A stretch of DNA of 17,763 bases from SLJN01 sp964505385 (lineage in GTDB: Bacteria > Bacteroidota > Rhodothermia > Balneolales > Natronogracilivirgulaceae). Shown here one piece after another: positions 1-5,937 of the stretch. The position numbers and the translations under genes were made by a program. The DNA is taken from NCBI GenBank assembly GCA_964505385.1, contig CAZDIA010000047.1, positions 1-17,763 on the forward strand, given 5' to 3'. Under the pieces are notes generated by a model. The model saw only the letters and a list, made by a program, of their open reading frames with translations, had not been told where the DNA came from and made no database searches. Positions within the stretch are counted from its first letter, which is position 1. Every line of letters begins with the position of its first letter.

Positions 1-5
1 CACAC

Positions 6-161
6 ATCGCAAATCGTACATCGTATATCGTCAATCGTAAATCTCTATGAGTCAGCTCGGGTTTGGCGTGCAGCTACACATCGAATAATAGCAATGGTGA
101 AAATGTGCCGATTCAAAAAGATTTGCGACGTACGATTGACGATTTGTGATTTCAGATTGCA
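6..161. repeat. Heptad ATCGnnn tandem array with an inverted copy
   Basis: Positions 6-40 are five consecutive 7-base units of the form ATCGnnn (ATCGCAA, ATCGTAC, ATCGTAT, ATCGTCA, ATCGTAA), followed by ATC. About 75 bases on, positions 118-161 carry the same kind of array on the other strand. The longest perfect match between the arms is 13 bases: ATCGTCAATCGTA at 27-39 against TACGATTGACGAT at 131-143. The two arms could fold into a long imperfect stem. No reading frame of note crosses it. This looks like a dispersed intergenic repeat element rather than a gene; function unknown. Confidence 0.65.
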
Positions 162-246
162 GAAGGAACTTACTTGTAACCCTGCCAAATAGTTCCTCGT
201 TATCGAGTCGTATTACATAACAATCATTGAGATTGATGCATACTCA

Positions 247-325
247 GCTCCGAAGGGGCACAAGCAATAGCATGGGACGTAGTCCTATGTAACCATACCC
301 CACCCCTCGAAAGCTCCGAAGGAGC
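247..325. repeat. Paired GCTCCGAAGGAGC-type palindromes
   Basis: GCTCCGAAGGGGC at 247-259 and GCTCCGAAGGAGC at 313-325 bracket 53 bases that include GGGACGTAGTCCT (273-285), itself nearly palindromic. The second copy is a perfect 5-base stem with a 3-base loop. From general knowledge, similar short palindromes with this core recur between genes in many Bacteroidota-like genomes; no established function is known to me. No ORF is associated. Confidence 0.6.
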
Positions 326-443
326 GGAAGCAAAACTGTCGTGACAAATGTCCAAAATCAAAGGTTATTCATTTGTTAAGAAACAGCTCATAGTGATTAC
401 ACCGGTAGCGTCAATTCAGAGGGCTTTTGCCCCTCAGGGCAGT

Positions 444-467
444 CCAATATGGAGTATCTCCAATTGG
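444..467 (+). other. Stem-loop upstream of the isocitrate dehydrogenase gene
   Basis: CCAATATGGAG (444-454), a 3-base loop and CTCCAATTGG (458-467) form a 10-bp stem with one bulged A. There is no following T-run, so it is not an obvious intrinsic terminator. It lies about 62 bases before the likely -7 element and so may be upstream of the transcript rather than in it. Confidence 0.5.
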
Positions 468-528
468 GAAAGAATCTTTCTACCATTCATATAGCAAGAT
501 TTTCCCTGACCGGAAGTCCGGATTTTCC

Positions 529-536
529 TATCTTTG
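529..536 (+). promoter_or_regulatory. Bacteroidota-type -7 element for the isocitrate dehydrogenase gene
   Basis: TATCTTTG matches the TAnnTTTG -7 consensus known for Bacteroidota primary sigma factors. It lies 42 bases before the ATG, leaving a short AT-rich leader. I see no convincing TTG at the expected -33 spacing, so the call rests on the -7 box and its position. Confidence 0.5.
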
Positions 537-578
537 CAGCCTCAAACACTTAAACTAATTATATAAATTATTTCTGAT

Positions 579-1601
579 ATGCCTAAAGTAGTATTAATCC
601 CGGGTGATGGAATCGGTGCTGAAATTTCAGAGTGTGTAAAACAAATCATTCAGGCAGCCGGCGCCGATATCGAGTGGATCCCGGCTGAAGCCGGACAAAG
701 TGCTTACGATAAAAACGGTGACCCCCTCCCCCAGGAAACCATTGATCTTATCGATGAACACAAAGTGGTGCTAAAGGGACCATTAACTACTCCTGTCGGA
801 TCAGGGTTTCGCTCCGTGAACGTGTCCCTTCGCCAGAAGTTCGATCTGTACGCAAATATTCGACCTGCCAAGAGCTTGCCCGGTGTGGATTCCCATTTTA
901 CGCACGTTGATCTTGTCACTTTCCGTGAAAATACTCAGGGCTTGTATATCGGGCAGGAAAAGTTCATCGACGATGAAAAATCCCATGCCGAATCCGTAGC
1001 TGTTGTAACCAGACAGGCCAGCGACCGGATCATCAGAGCGGCATTTGATTATGCTGTGAATAAGAACCGGGAAAAAGTAACACTGGTGCACAAAGCTAAT
1101 ATTTTGAAACTGACAACCGGAATGTTTCTGGAAGTCGGAAAAGAAGTATCCAAAGATTATCCCGACATCGAATTTACTGACATGATTGTCGATAACTGCG
1201 CCATGCAGATGGTGCTTCGCCCCGAGCAATTTGATATCATCGTGACCACCAACCTGTTCGGAGACATCCTTTCGGATTTAGCTTCCGGCCTGGTGGGCGG
1301 CCTGGGAATGACCGGCTCAGCCAATATGGGAAAAACTCATGCGATGTTTGAAGCGGTTCACGGCTCCGCACCGGATATAGTAGGGCGCAATATAGCCAAT
1401 CCCACAGCTTTGCTTTTCTCTGCAACAATGATGCTGGAACACTTCAATCAGTTCGAAACCGCAAATCGCATACGAGAAGCCGTGAATAAAACGCTGATCA
1501 ACAAATACGTGTGCACCCCTGACCTCGGCGGTCGTGGTTCTACTCAAAGCTATACCGATGAAGTGTGCAATCAATTAACAAAATCAAAGAATAACCGGTA
1601 A
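579..1601 (+). CDS. icd: Isocitrate dehydrogenase, NAD-dependent (IDH3-like)
   Basis: Oxidative decarboxylation of isocitrate to 2-oxoglutarate in the TCA cycle, cytoplasmic. The 340-residue protein is a complete short-form beta-decarboxylating dehydrogenase. Visible landmarks are the N-terminal PGDGIGAEI (8-16), the substrate loop with S79, N81 and R85, the stretch FDLYANIRPAKSLPG (88-102) typical of NAD-type and mitochondrial-like IDH, R116 and Y123 in FRENTQGLYIG, catalytic K172, and metal-binding Asp residues around D205, D229 and D233 (NLFGDILSD). The coenzyme loop reads HGSAPDIVG (261-269), the pattern of NAD rather than NADP enzymes. Isopropylmalate and homoisocitrate dehydrogenases share the fold, but the YANIRPAKSLPG segment argues for IDH. 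The ATG at 579 directly precedes the family N-terminus. It appears monocistronic with a TAnnTTTG promoter upstream. No truncation or frameshift seen. Confidence 0.9.
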   Translation: MPKVVLIPGDGIGAEISECVKQIIQAAGADIEWIPAEAGQSAYDKNGDPLPQETIDLIDEHKVVLKGPLTTPVGSGFRSVNVSLRQKFDLYANIRPAKSLPGVDSHFTHVDLVTFRENTQGLYIGQEKFIDDEKSHAESVAVVTRQASDRIIRAAFDYAVNKNREKVTLVHKANILKLTTGMFLEVGKEVSKDYPDIEFTDMIVDNCAMQMVLRPEQFDIIVTTNLFGDILSDLASGLVGGLGMTGSANMGKTHAMFEAVHGSAPDIVGRNIANPTALLFSATMMLEHFNQFETANRIREAVNKTLINKYVCTPDLGGRGSTQSYTDEVCNQLTKSKNNR

Positions 1602-1635
1602 GCTATTTGCTCATTTCGGGAAAGGTTTAGAATCA

Positions 1636-1698
1636 AAGAAGTCAAGATGTAAAAAGATTAAGATGTAAAGATTTGAAGAGTCTGCAACTTGACTTTTT
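1636..1698. repeat. Imperfect direct repeat inside a weak inverted repeat, between convergent genes
   Basis: AAGATGTAAAAAGATT (1644-1659) is followed at once by AAGATGTAAAGATT (1660-1673), a tandem pair differing by two A residues. The block is flanked by AAGTCAAG (1639-1646) and CTTGACTT (1688-1695), and in RNA the stem extends with one G-U pair to a T-rich 3' side. It may help end transcription from the isocitrate dehydrogenase gene, but the spacer is long and AT-rich, so this is weak. Confidence 0.35.
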
Positions 1699-1705
1699 AG
1701 AGGCC

Positions 1706-2377
1706 CTAAATAATCTTTGTATCGGTCCCCACTCCAGAGCCGACTTGTTTGAGCCATCCGGCGAAATCATCCAATACCTGTTGAAGATGATTTTCTGATC
1801 CGGCAGCAATCGGGTAGTATACAGCAACACCGACATTTCGTGTTTCATCATTTGTTTTGGTAGCCATCGCGTCTTTTACAGGGTTGATCATCGGAAGTTC
1901 CCCTTCATCCGTAACCCGAAATCCGGTTACCAGATCCTTCAGATCGATATGCTGAGCTGATTCATTGAATTCAAACGACTCCCCTTCTTTCCCGAGCCGG
2001 AAAATTACGTGATCGGTTCCGGCACGGCCGGGATCCCACAACGAAATAGGAACCATATACCGCAACGAAATAAGGTTGTTAATATCAACTACTGAATTGA
2101 TAGAAGGGAAGTTATCGCGGCCGGCTTCACGCAGCAGATATTCTGAGGATGGCTTGGCGCGGCCGGTCGGTTTATAGCTTCCGTTGCGTAACATATCCCG
2201 GCAAGCCTGTCGGAAAAGCTCCCGCTGCTTATCCAGGCCGTCACTTACCTTTTTGATTTCTTCCTGCAATTCCTGTTGCAGGTTATCGGGATAAACATCC
2301 ATCCGGATATTTGAAGCATGAACAATTCCAATGCGAATGGAAATATCGGATAACCGGTTTTCCAGTGTAAGTTGCAT
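1706..2377 (-). CDS. B3/B4 domain protein (PheRS-beta editing-domain-like)
   Basis: A 223-residue stand-alone protein whose residues about 67-190 match the B3/B4 fold found in the beta subunit of phenylalanyl-tRNA synthetase. There it forms the editing site that hydrolyses mischarged tRNA. Diagnostic segments are YKPTGRAKPSSEYLLR (68-83), FPSINSVVDINNLISLRY (90-107), PISLWDP (110-116), IDLKDLV (144-150) and the C-terminal NPVKDAMATK (165-174). The first 65 residues are a helical extension rich in Glu, Gln and Lys. The true substrate of these free-standing proteins is not known to me; trans-editing or binding of a charged tRNA or amino acid is a family-based guess. The ATG at 2377 has an AAAAGGA purine run about 12 bases upstream and a good -7 box at 2446-2453. 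It diverges from the 97-residue gene at 2461. Confidence 0.85.
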   Translation of the reverse strand: MQLTLENRLSDISIRIGIVHASNIRMDVYPDNLQQELQEEIKKVSDGLDKQRELFRQACRDMLRNGSYKPTGRAKPSSEYLLREAGRDNFPSINSVVDINNLISLRYMVPISLWDPGRAGTDHVIFRLGKEGESFEFNESAQHIDLKDLVTGFRVTDEGELPMINPVKDAMATKTNDETRNVGVAVYYPIAAGSENHLQQVLDDFAGWLKQVGSGVGTDTKII

Positions 2378-2415
2378 AATCAGATATTCCTTTTAGAATT
2401 CGATTAATCTCTTCT

Positions 2416-2453
2416 TAAGTTTACCTGTTGTGTAAAAGCGACCACCAAACTTA
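2416..2453. promoter_or_regulatory. Facing -7 elements in a divergent intergenic region
   Basis: On the minus strand, 2446-2453 reads TAAGTTTG, a full match to the Bacteroidota TAnnTTTG -7 box, 69 bases upstream of the B3/B4 gene start. On the plus strand, 2416-2423 reads TAAGTTTA, one base off the same consensus, 38 bases before the ATG at 2461. The two boxes form a 7-base inverted repeat. -33 elements are not obvious for either. Confidence 0.45.
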
Positions 2454-2460
2454 GTAAATT

Positions 2461-2754
2461 ATGCTGAAACTCGATGACACCAAACTGGAAATTTTCGGAT
2501 TCGGAGATGCGAAAGAGGATATCTTTTACTGTCTGATCAACCTTAAGGTGAACCCCGACGGGCTCGATCCGGAAAAACTTGCCCAAACCGATCCGCGTGA
2601 TCTCGACGATGCCCTCGATAAAATGGGATGTCTCGTAATGATTACCGGTGAGGATATGGAATCACTTATAAAGGAAAAGAACATACAGGATGAAAATTTT
2701 CATCAGGCTCTGTATGAACTTGCTGCGGATGAAGGTTTAATCTCAAAAGAATAA
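2461..2754 (+). CDS. Hypothetical protein, 97 residues, unrecognised
   Basis: I do not recognise a family. The protein is small, acidic and soluble-looking, with no signal peptide, membrane segment or cysteine pair motif. An N-terminal half that looks alpha/beta (LDDTKLEIFGFGDAKEDI, then FYCLINLKVNPDGLDPEKL) is followed by a helical C-terminal half (about 60-97) ending in ALYELAADEGLISKE. Reasons to call it real: a clean 83-base divergent gap with a promoter-like box, acidic composition like its neighbours, and a tight 28-base convergent gap to the PAS gene on the right. The start at 2461 is the first ATG after the promoter-like box. No operon partner on the same strand. Confidence 0.65.
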   Translation: MLKLDDTKLEIFGFGDAKEDIFYCLINLKVNPDGLDPEKLAQTDPRDLDDALDKMGCLVMITGEDMESLIKEKNIQDENFHQALYELAADEGLISKE

Positions 2755-2782
2755 GCCCTGAAAGCTCCCGGCCAAATTTGTG

Positions 2783-4048
2783 TCAGTTTTGAATATTAAC
2801 ATTTTTCGAAGCCTCGCTCACCACTCCTTTTACACTATCATGATTTTCTTCATCCGGCTTTGCATAATCTACAACATTAATCCACTCACCGGATTTGGTC
2901 ATAATCCGATACTGCTCGCAGGATGATTTTTTGCCTTCATTTGCTTTTTTCAAATGCTTTAGGGCAAAATCTTTGTCGTCGGGGTGGATCAGTTTTTGCC
3001 AGCCTTCTGAGCCAAGACATTCATCTGCGGAAAAGCCGGTGATCTGTTCAATTTCTTCTGATATCCATTCAAATTCCGGTTGATCTCCCGTGATTTTCAG
3101 TCCGTAAGAAAAATCCACATCACCGGATAACATCTTGTCAAAGCTTTCAGATTTTTTCTCCAGGGTCTTCAGCACTTTTTTGCGTAATGAAATATTGGTG
3201 ACTTCAGCTCTGAGCACGGTACGCTCATCAGATTTCATCAACCGCACAAAAATTTCAACCTGAATCGGCATGCCGTTTTTTCGGCTGATCAGTATTCGAT
3301 AGGTTTTTCCGGATGCCAGCTCTTCATTCCACAGTTTTTTGAATTCATTGACCAGCGCATGCTTTTGCTTTTCCGGGACTATATCCCAGATTTTCATGCG
3401 CTTCAACTCTTCCTTGTTATAGCCGACCAACTCTCTGAATGCTTTATTGGCATAGAGGATTCTGCTTTCGTCATCGAAATCGACGATCGTTTTCTTGGAG
3501 GACTCATACAGATCGTCGGTATCAACATCGCGTTCCAGAATAGCCTCTTCAGCTCGTTTTCGCTCTGTTATATCATGTTGATAGGATACCCAATGCGTGA
3601 TGTTTCCATCTTCATCTTCAAGCGGGTGAATGTCCCACTGGTTGATAAATTCTGACCCGTCTTTTCGATAATTGACCGTCTTCCCAAAAAATGATTTTCC
3701 TTCTTTTAATGCTTGTCTTAGCCGGTCAAGAGTTTCCCTGTCTGTTTTCGGGCCTTGAAGAATGCGAGGGGTTTTACCGATAACTTCTTCACGTGTATAG
3801 CCGGTCATCTGAGTAAAACCGGGATTTACATAAACGATACGGGGACCTGGACTTTCGATGGTAAGTTCAGTGATAATAATTGCATCATAATCATTCTTAA
3901 TTGCTGATTCAAGAAGAGATAACTCCTTTTTATAGCGGTCTCTTTCATCGGCGATATCGGTAAACATTTTCTTCAACGCCTCATATGCCTCCTCGTCCCT
4001 GGCATATGACCGCAGCTTTTCAAGAGCTTTTTTTTCCTGATTGTCCAT
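2783..4048 (-). CDS. Three-PAS-domain sensor protein without output domain; first PAS is LOV-like
   Basis: A 421-residue cytoplasmic protein. Residues 1-48 are a charged helix, probably a coiled coil. PAS 1 (about 49-165) is LOV-like: NPGFTQMTGYTREEVIG (75-91), NYRKDGSEF (126-134) and the closing segment WVSYQHDITERK (153-164), with N126, N136 and Q157 in places that contact flavin in LOV domains. The adduct-forming cysteine motif GRNCRFLQ is here GKTPRILQ (91-98), with Pro94 (codon CCT, minus strand 3769-3767) in place of Cys. PAS 2 (about 178-290) and PAS 3 (about 308-415, a PAS_3 type with WISEEIEQITGFS and LIHPDD) follow. There is no kinase, GGDEF, EAL or helix-turn-helix domain, so it must signal through a partner, or the output was lost. 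The start at 4048 gives the full N-terminal helix. No neighbour looks like a dedicated partner. Confidence 0.85.
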   Translation of the reverse strand: MDNQEKKALEKLRSYARDEEAYEALKKMFTDIADERDRYKKELSLLESAIKNDYDAIIITELTIESPGPRIVYVNPGFTQMTGYTREEVIGKTPRILQGPKTDRETLDRLRQALKEGKSFFGKTVNYRKDGSEFINQWDIHPLEDEDGNITHWVSYQHDITERKRAEEAILERDVDTDDLYESSKKTIVDFDDESRILYANKAFRELVGYNKEELKRMKIWDIVPEKQKHALVNEFKKLWNEELASGKTYRILISRKNGMPIQVEIFVRLMKSDERTVLRAEVTNISLRKKVLKTLEKKSESFDKMLSGDVDFSYGLKITGDQPEFEWISEEIEQITGFSADECLGSEGWQKLIHPDDKDFALKHLKKANEGKKSSCEQYRIMTKSGEWINVVDYAKPDEENHDSVKGVVSEASKNVNIQN

Positions 4049-4370
4049 GGAGATAAAAGTGTTAATTAGTGACTGTAAGAAAACTCTAAATCCCTAAGAA
4101 AACACCAGAAACAAGGCTCTTGAAGTCCCGGATAAATTCGGAAACAGCGGAACGAAGATGCTGGCGATTTCTTAGAGGCATTGATAATATTTTCCTGGTA
4201 ATCAATTGTTGTTGATTGAAACGATTCTCTATCCCAAATGTGATCAATTTATCAAGAGGTTTCGTTCCCATTATTTTCAGAAATTTATAAACTACTCCTC
4301 AACGTCATAAACCATAAAACCGAATAAAAAAATCCTAACCTTGAATTAAAAAATCAGCTGCCCTTATCAA
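4049..4370. other. Intergenic region with no supported gene
   Basis: About 320 AT-rich bases between the start of the PAS gene and the terminator of the acyl-CoA dehydrogenase gene. A 61-codon minus-strand frame (4086-4271) has no recognisable motif and I do not call it. A short stem AATCAA/TTGATT (near 4200-4219) is visible but unremarkable. The PAS gene promoter must lie here; I found no full TAnnTTTG match. Confidence 0.5.
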
Positions 4371-4372
4371 GC

Positions 4373-4398
4373 AAAAAAGCCGGCAGTCAACCGGCTTT
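4373..4398 (-). terminator. Intrinsic terminator of the acyl-CoA dehydrogenase gene
   Basis: Read on the minus strand, AAAGCCGG and CCGGCTTT form an 8-bp stem with a 7-base loop, running directly into six T residues (the A-run at 4373-4378). It starts about 27 bases after the stop codon of the gene ending at 4425. A textbook rho-independent terminator. Confidence 0.88.
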
Positions 4399-4424
4399 GA
4401 TAGATGCAATAGAATCCTGGTTTT

Positions 4425-5606
4425 TTAAGATTCATTCAACACATGCTTTGCAATAGTCTGCAGCTGCATGTTAGACGTACCCTCATAAATTTTGCCGATT
4501 TTGGCATCACGGTAAAATTTTTCTACCGGATATTCTTTTGTGTAGCCATATCCGCCAAAATACTCAACCGCGTGAGAAGTAACTTTCTCAGCTACATCTG
4601 AAGCGTGCAATTTAGACATTGCGGCCTCTTTTGCAAACCTCTCACCGGCCATTTTTTTCCGGGCAGCATTATACACTAAAAGTCTTGCCGTTTCAATTTC
4701 GGTTGCAAGCTGGCCTAATTGAAACTGTACCCCTTGAAAATCGGCAATAGCGCGGCCGAATTGTTTACGCTCTTTGATATAATCCAAAGCGTGCTTAAAT
4801 GCTCCTTCCGCGATGCCAAGCATCTGGGCACCAATACCAATTCGCCCTTCATTGAGCGTTTCCATAGCTACTTTGTAGCCTTTGCCCGGCTCCCCCAGAA
4901 TGTTGCCCGCGGGAACTTTGCAATCTTCGAGAATCAGTTCAGTTGTAGAACTGGCGCGGATACCAAGTTTATCTTCCTTTTTGCCAACGGAAAATCCCTC
5001 AAAATCCCGCTCAACAATGAATGCGGTAATCCCTTTATACCCGGCTTCGGGGTTGATATTGGCAAAAATGATAAACACCTCTGCCTCGGCACCGTTTGTG
5101 ATCCATAATTTGTTGCCGTTCAATATATAATGATCACCATCTTGTTCGGCACGGGTTTTAAGTGCAAATGCGTCACTACCGGAACTTTCTTCGGAGAGCG
5201 CATACGCCCCGACTTTTTCTTCCGAAAGCTGAGGCAAATATTTCTTTTTCAGTTCCTCCGAGCCAAAATTTATAAATGCGTTATTAACGAGCGTGTTTTG
5301 CACATCCATAAAAACACTGGCCGAGGCGTCCACTTTGGCAATTTCCTCAATGGCAAGAATGGCCATCATGAAGTTTCCTCCTCCGCCATTATACTCCTCG
5401 GGCACCTCAATTGACATAAGCCCCATCTCAAAAAACTCTTTGATCAAATCCGGATCAAGCTTTGCCTGTTGCTCCATCGACTCAACTTTGTCGGCTACTG
5501 AGGTACCGGCAAAATCAGCAGCAGCATCTCTAAGCATCTGTTCATCTTCAGTAAAGCTGTTCAGCGAGTTTTTTGCAGCGTCCGTAACTGATTCTGAATT
5601 ACTCAT
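4425..5606 (-). CDS. Acyl-CoA dehydrogenase, short/branched-chain type
   Basis: FAD-dependent alpha,beta-dehydrogenation of acyl-CoA, passing electrons to ETF. At 393 residues it has the normal full length of the family: helical N-domain (to about 140), beta-domain with the flavin-loop signature AYALSEESSGSDAFALKTRA and WITNG, then the helical C-domain with LNEGRIGIGAQMLGIAEGA and KERKQFGRAIADFQGVQFQL. The catalytic base is E375 in KIYEGTSNMQ (372-381), the position used by short-chain, medium-chain and short/branched-chain enzymes but not by isovaleryl-CoA dehydrogenase. The segments ETARLLVYNAARKK and GGYGYTKEYPVEKFYRDAKIG most resemble 2-methyl-branched-chain (ACADSB-like) enzymes, so isoleucine or valine breakdown is likely; butyryl-CoA is the main alternative. 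It is monocistronic with its own terminator. A role with the mutase at the right end is inferred from pathway logic. Confidence 0.93.
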   Translation of the reverse strand: MSNSESVTDAAKNSLNSFTEDEQMLRDAAADFAGTSVADKVESMEQQAKLDPDLIKEFFEMGLMSIEVPEEYNGGGGNFMMAILAIEEIAKVDASASVFMDVQNTLVNNAFINFGSEELKKKYLPQLSEEKVGAYALSEESSGSDAFALKTRAEQDGDHYILNGNKLWITNGAEAEVFIIFANINPEAGYKGITAFIVERDFEGFSVGKKEDKLGIRASSTTELILEDCKVPAGNILGEPGKGYKVAMETLNEGRIGIGAQMLGIAEGAFKHALDYIKERKQFGRAIADFQGVQFQLGQLATEIETARLLVYNAARKKMAGERFAKEAAMSKLHASDVAEKVTSHAVEYFGGYGYTKEYPVEKFYRDAKIGKIYEGTSNMQLQTIAKHVLNES

Positions 5607-5647
5607 AATATTATAATTTTAAAAATGGATTTTTTCTTGATTGCGGC

Positions 5648-5655
5648 TAAATATA
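5648..5655 (-). promoter_or_regulatory. Possible -7 element for the acyl-CoA dehydrogenase gene
   Basis: On the minus strand this reads TATATTTA, one base off TAnnTTTG, 41 bases upstream of the ATG at 5606. That distance matches the other promoter-like boxes in this window. No clear -33 box. Confidence 0.35.
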
Positions 5656-5748
5656 CAACGGAGTCTTGATCTTAAAAAAGCCCTTTCACAAGAATTTCAA
5701 AAACCGGACAAACCGGAACCAAAAAAGTTTGTGAAAACATTATCGGGG

Positions 5749-5784
5749 TGCCGGATCCTTGTTTTTAGAAGTAGGTATCCGGCA
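5749..5784. other. Inverted repeat upstream of the secreted repeat-protein gene
   Basis: TGCCGGAT (5749-5756) and ATCCGGCA (5777-5784) are perfect 8-bp arms; GG and CC pairs extend the stem with a bulge on each side. The loop is 20 bases and T-rich. It sits in the 331-base gap between the two divergent genes, about 155 bases before the ATG at 5938 and about 140 bases upstream of the ATG at 5606. The gap otherwise holds AT-rich sequence with no ORF of note. Confidence 0.45.
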
Positions 5785-5937
5785 TCCAACGTACTTGGTT
5801 ATTATTAATATTTTGCACGATAGAAAACTTTAGTAGCCTAATGAACTTCATGTATAGCAAAGATATTGATCTCTCCACTCTTACCTTTTATTTTTTTACC
5901 TTGTGAGTAAAATTAATAATCAATAACAGATGTAAAT

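Noticed and set aside
6..161. CRISPR array at the left end
   Set aside because: The repeat unit is only 7 bases with no unique spacers of regular size, and there are no cas genes.
1..578. tRNA or small RNA gene in the left intergenic region
   Set aside because: No cloverleaf, T-loop sequence or CCA end was found; the structures are explained by repeats and a simple hairpin.
4086..4271. 61-codon minus-strand frame between the PAS gene and the acyl-CoA dehydrogenase gene
   Set aside because: No motif, no promoter-like box and biased, low-information composition; random AT-rich DNA gives frames of this length.
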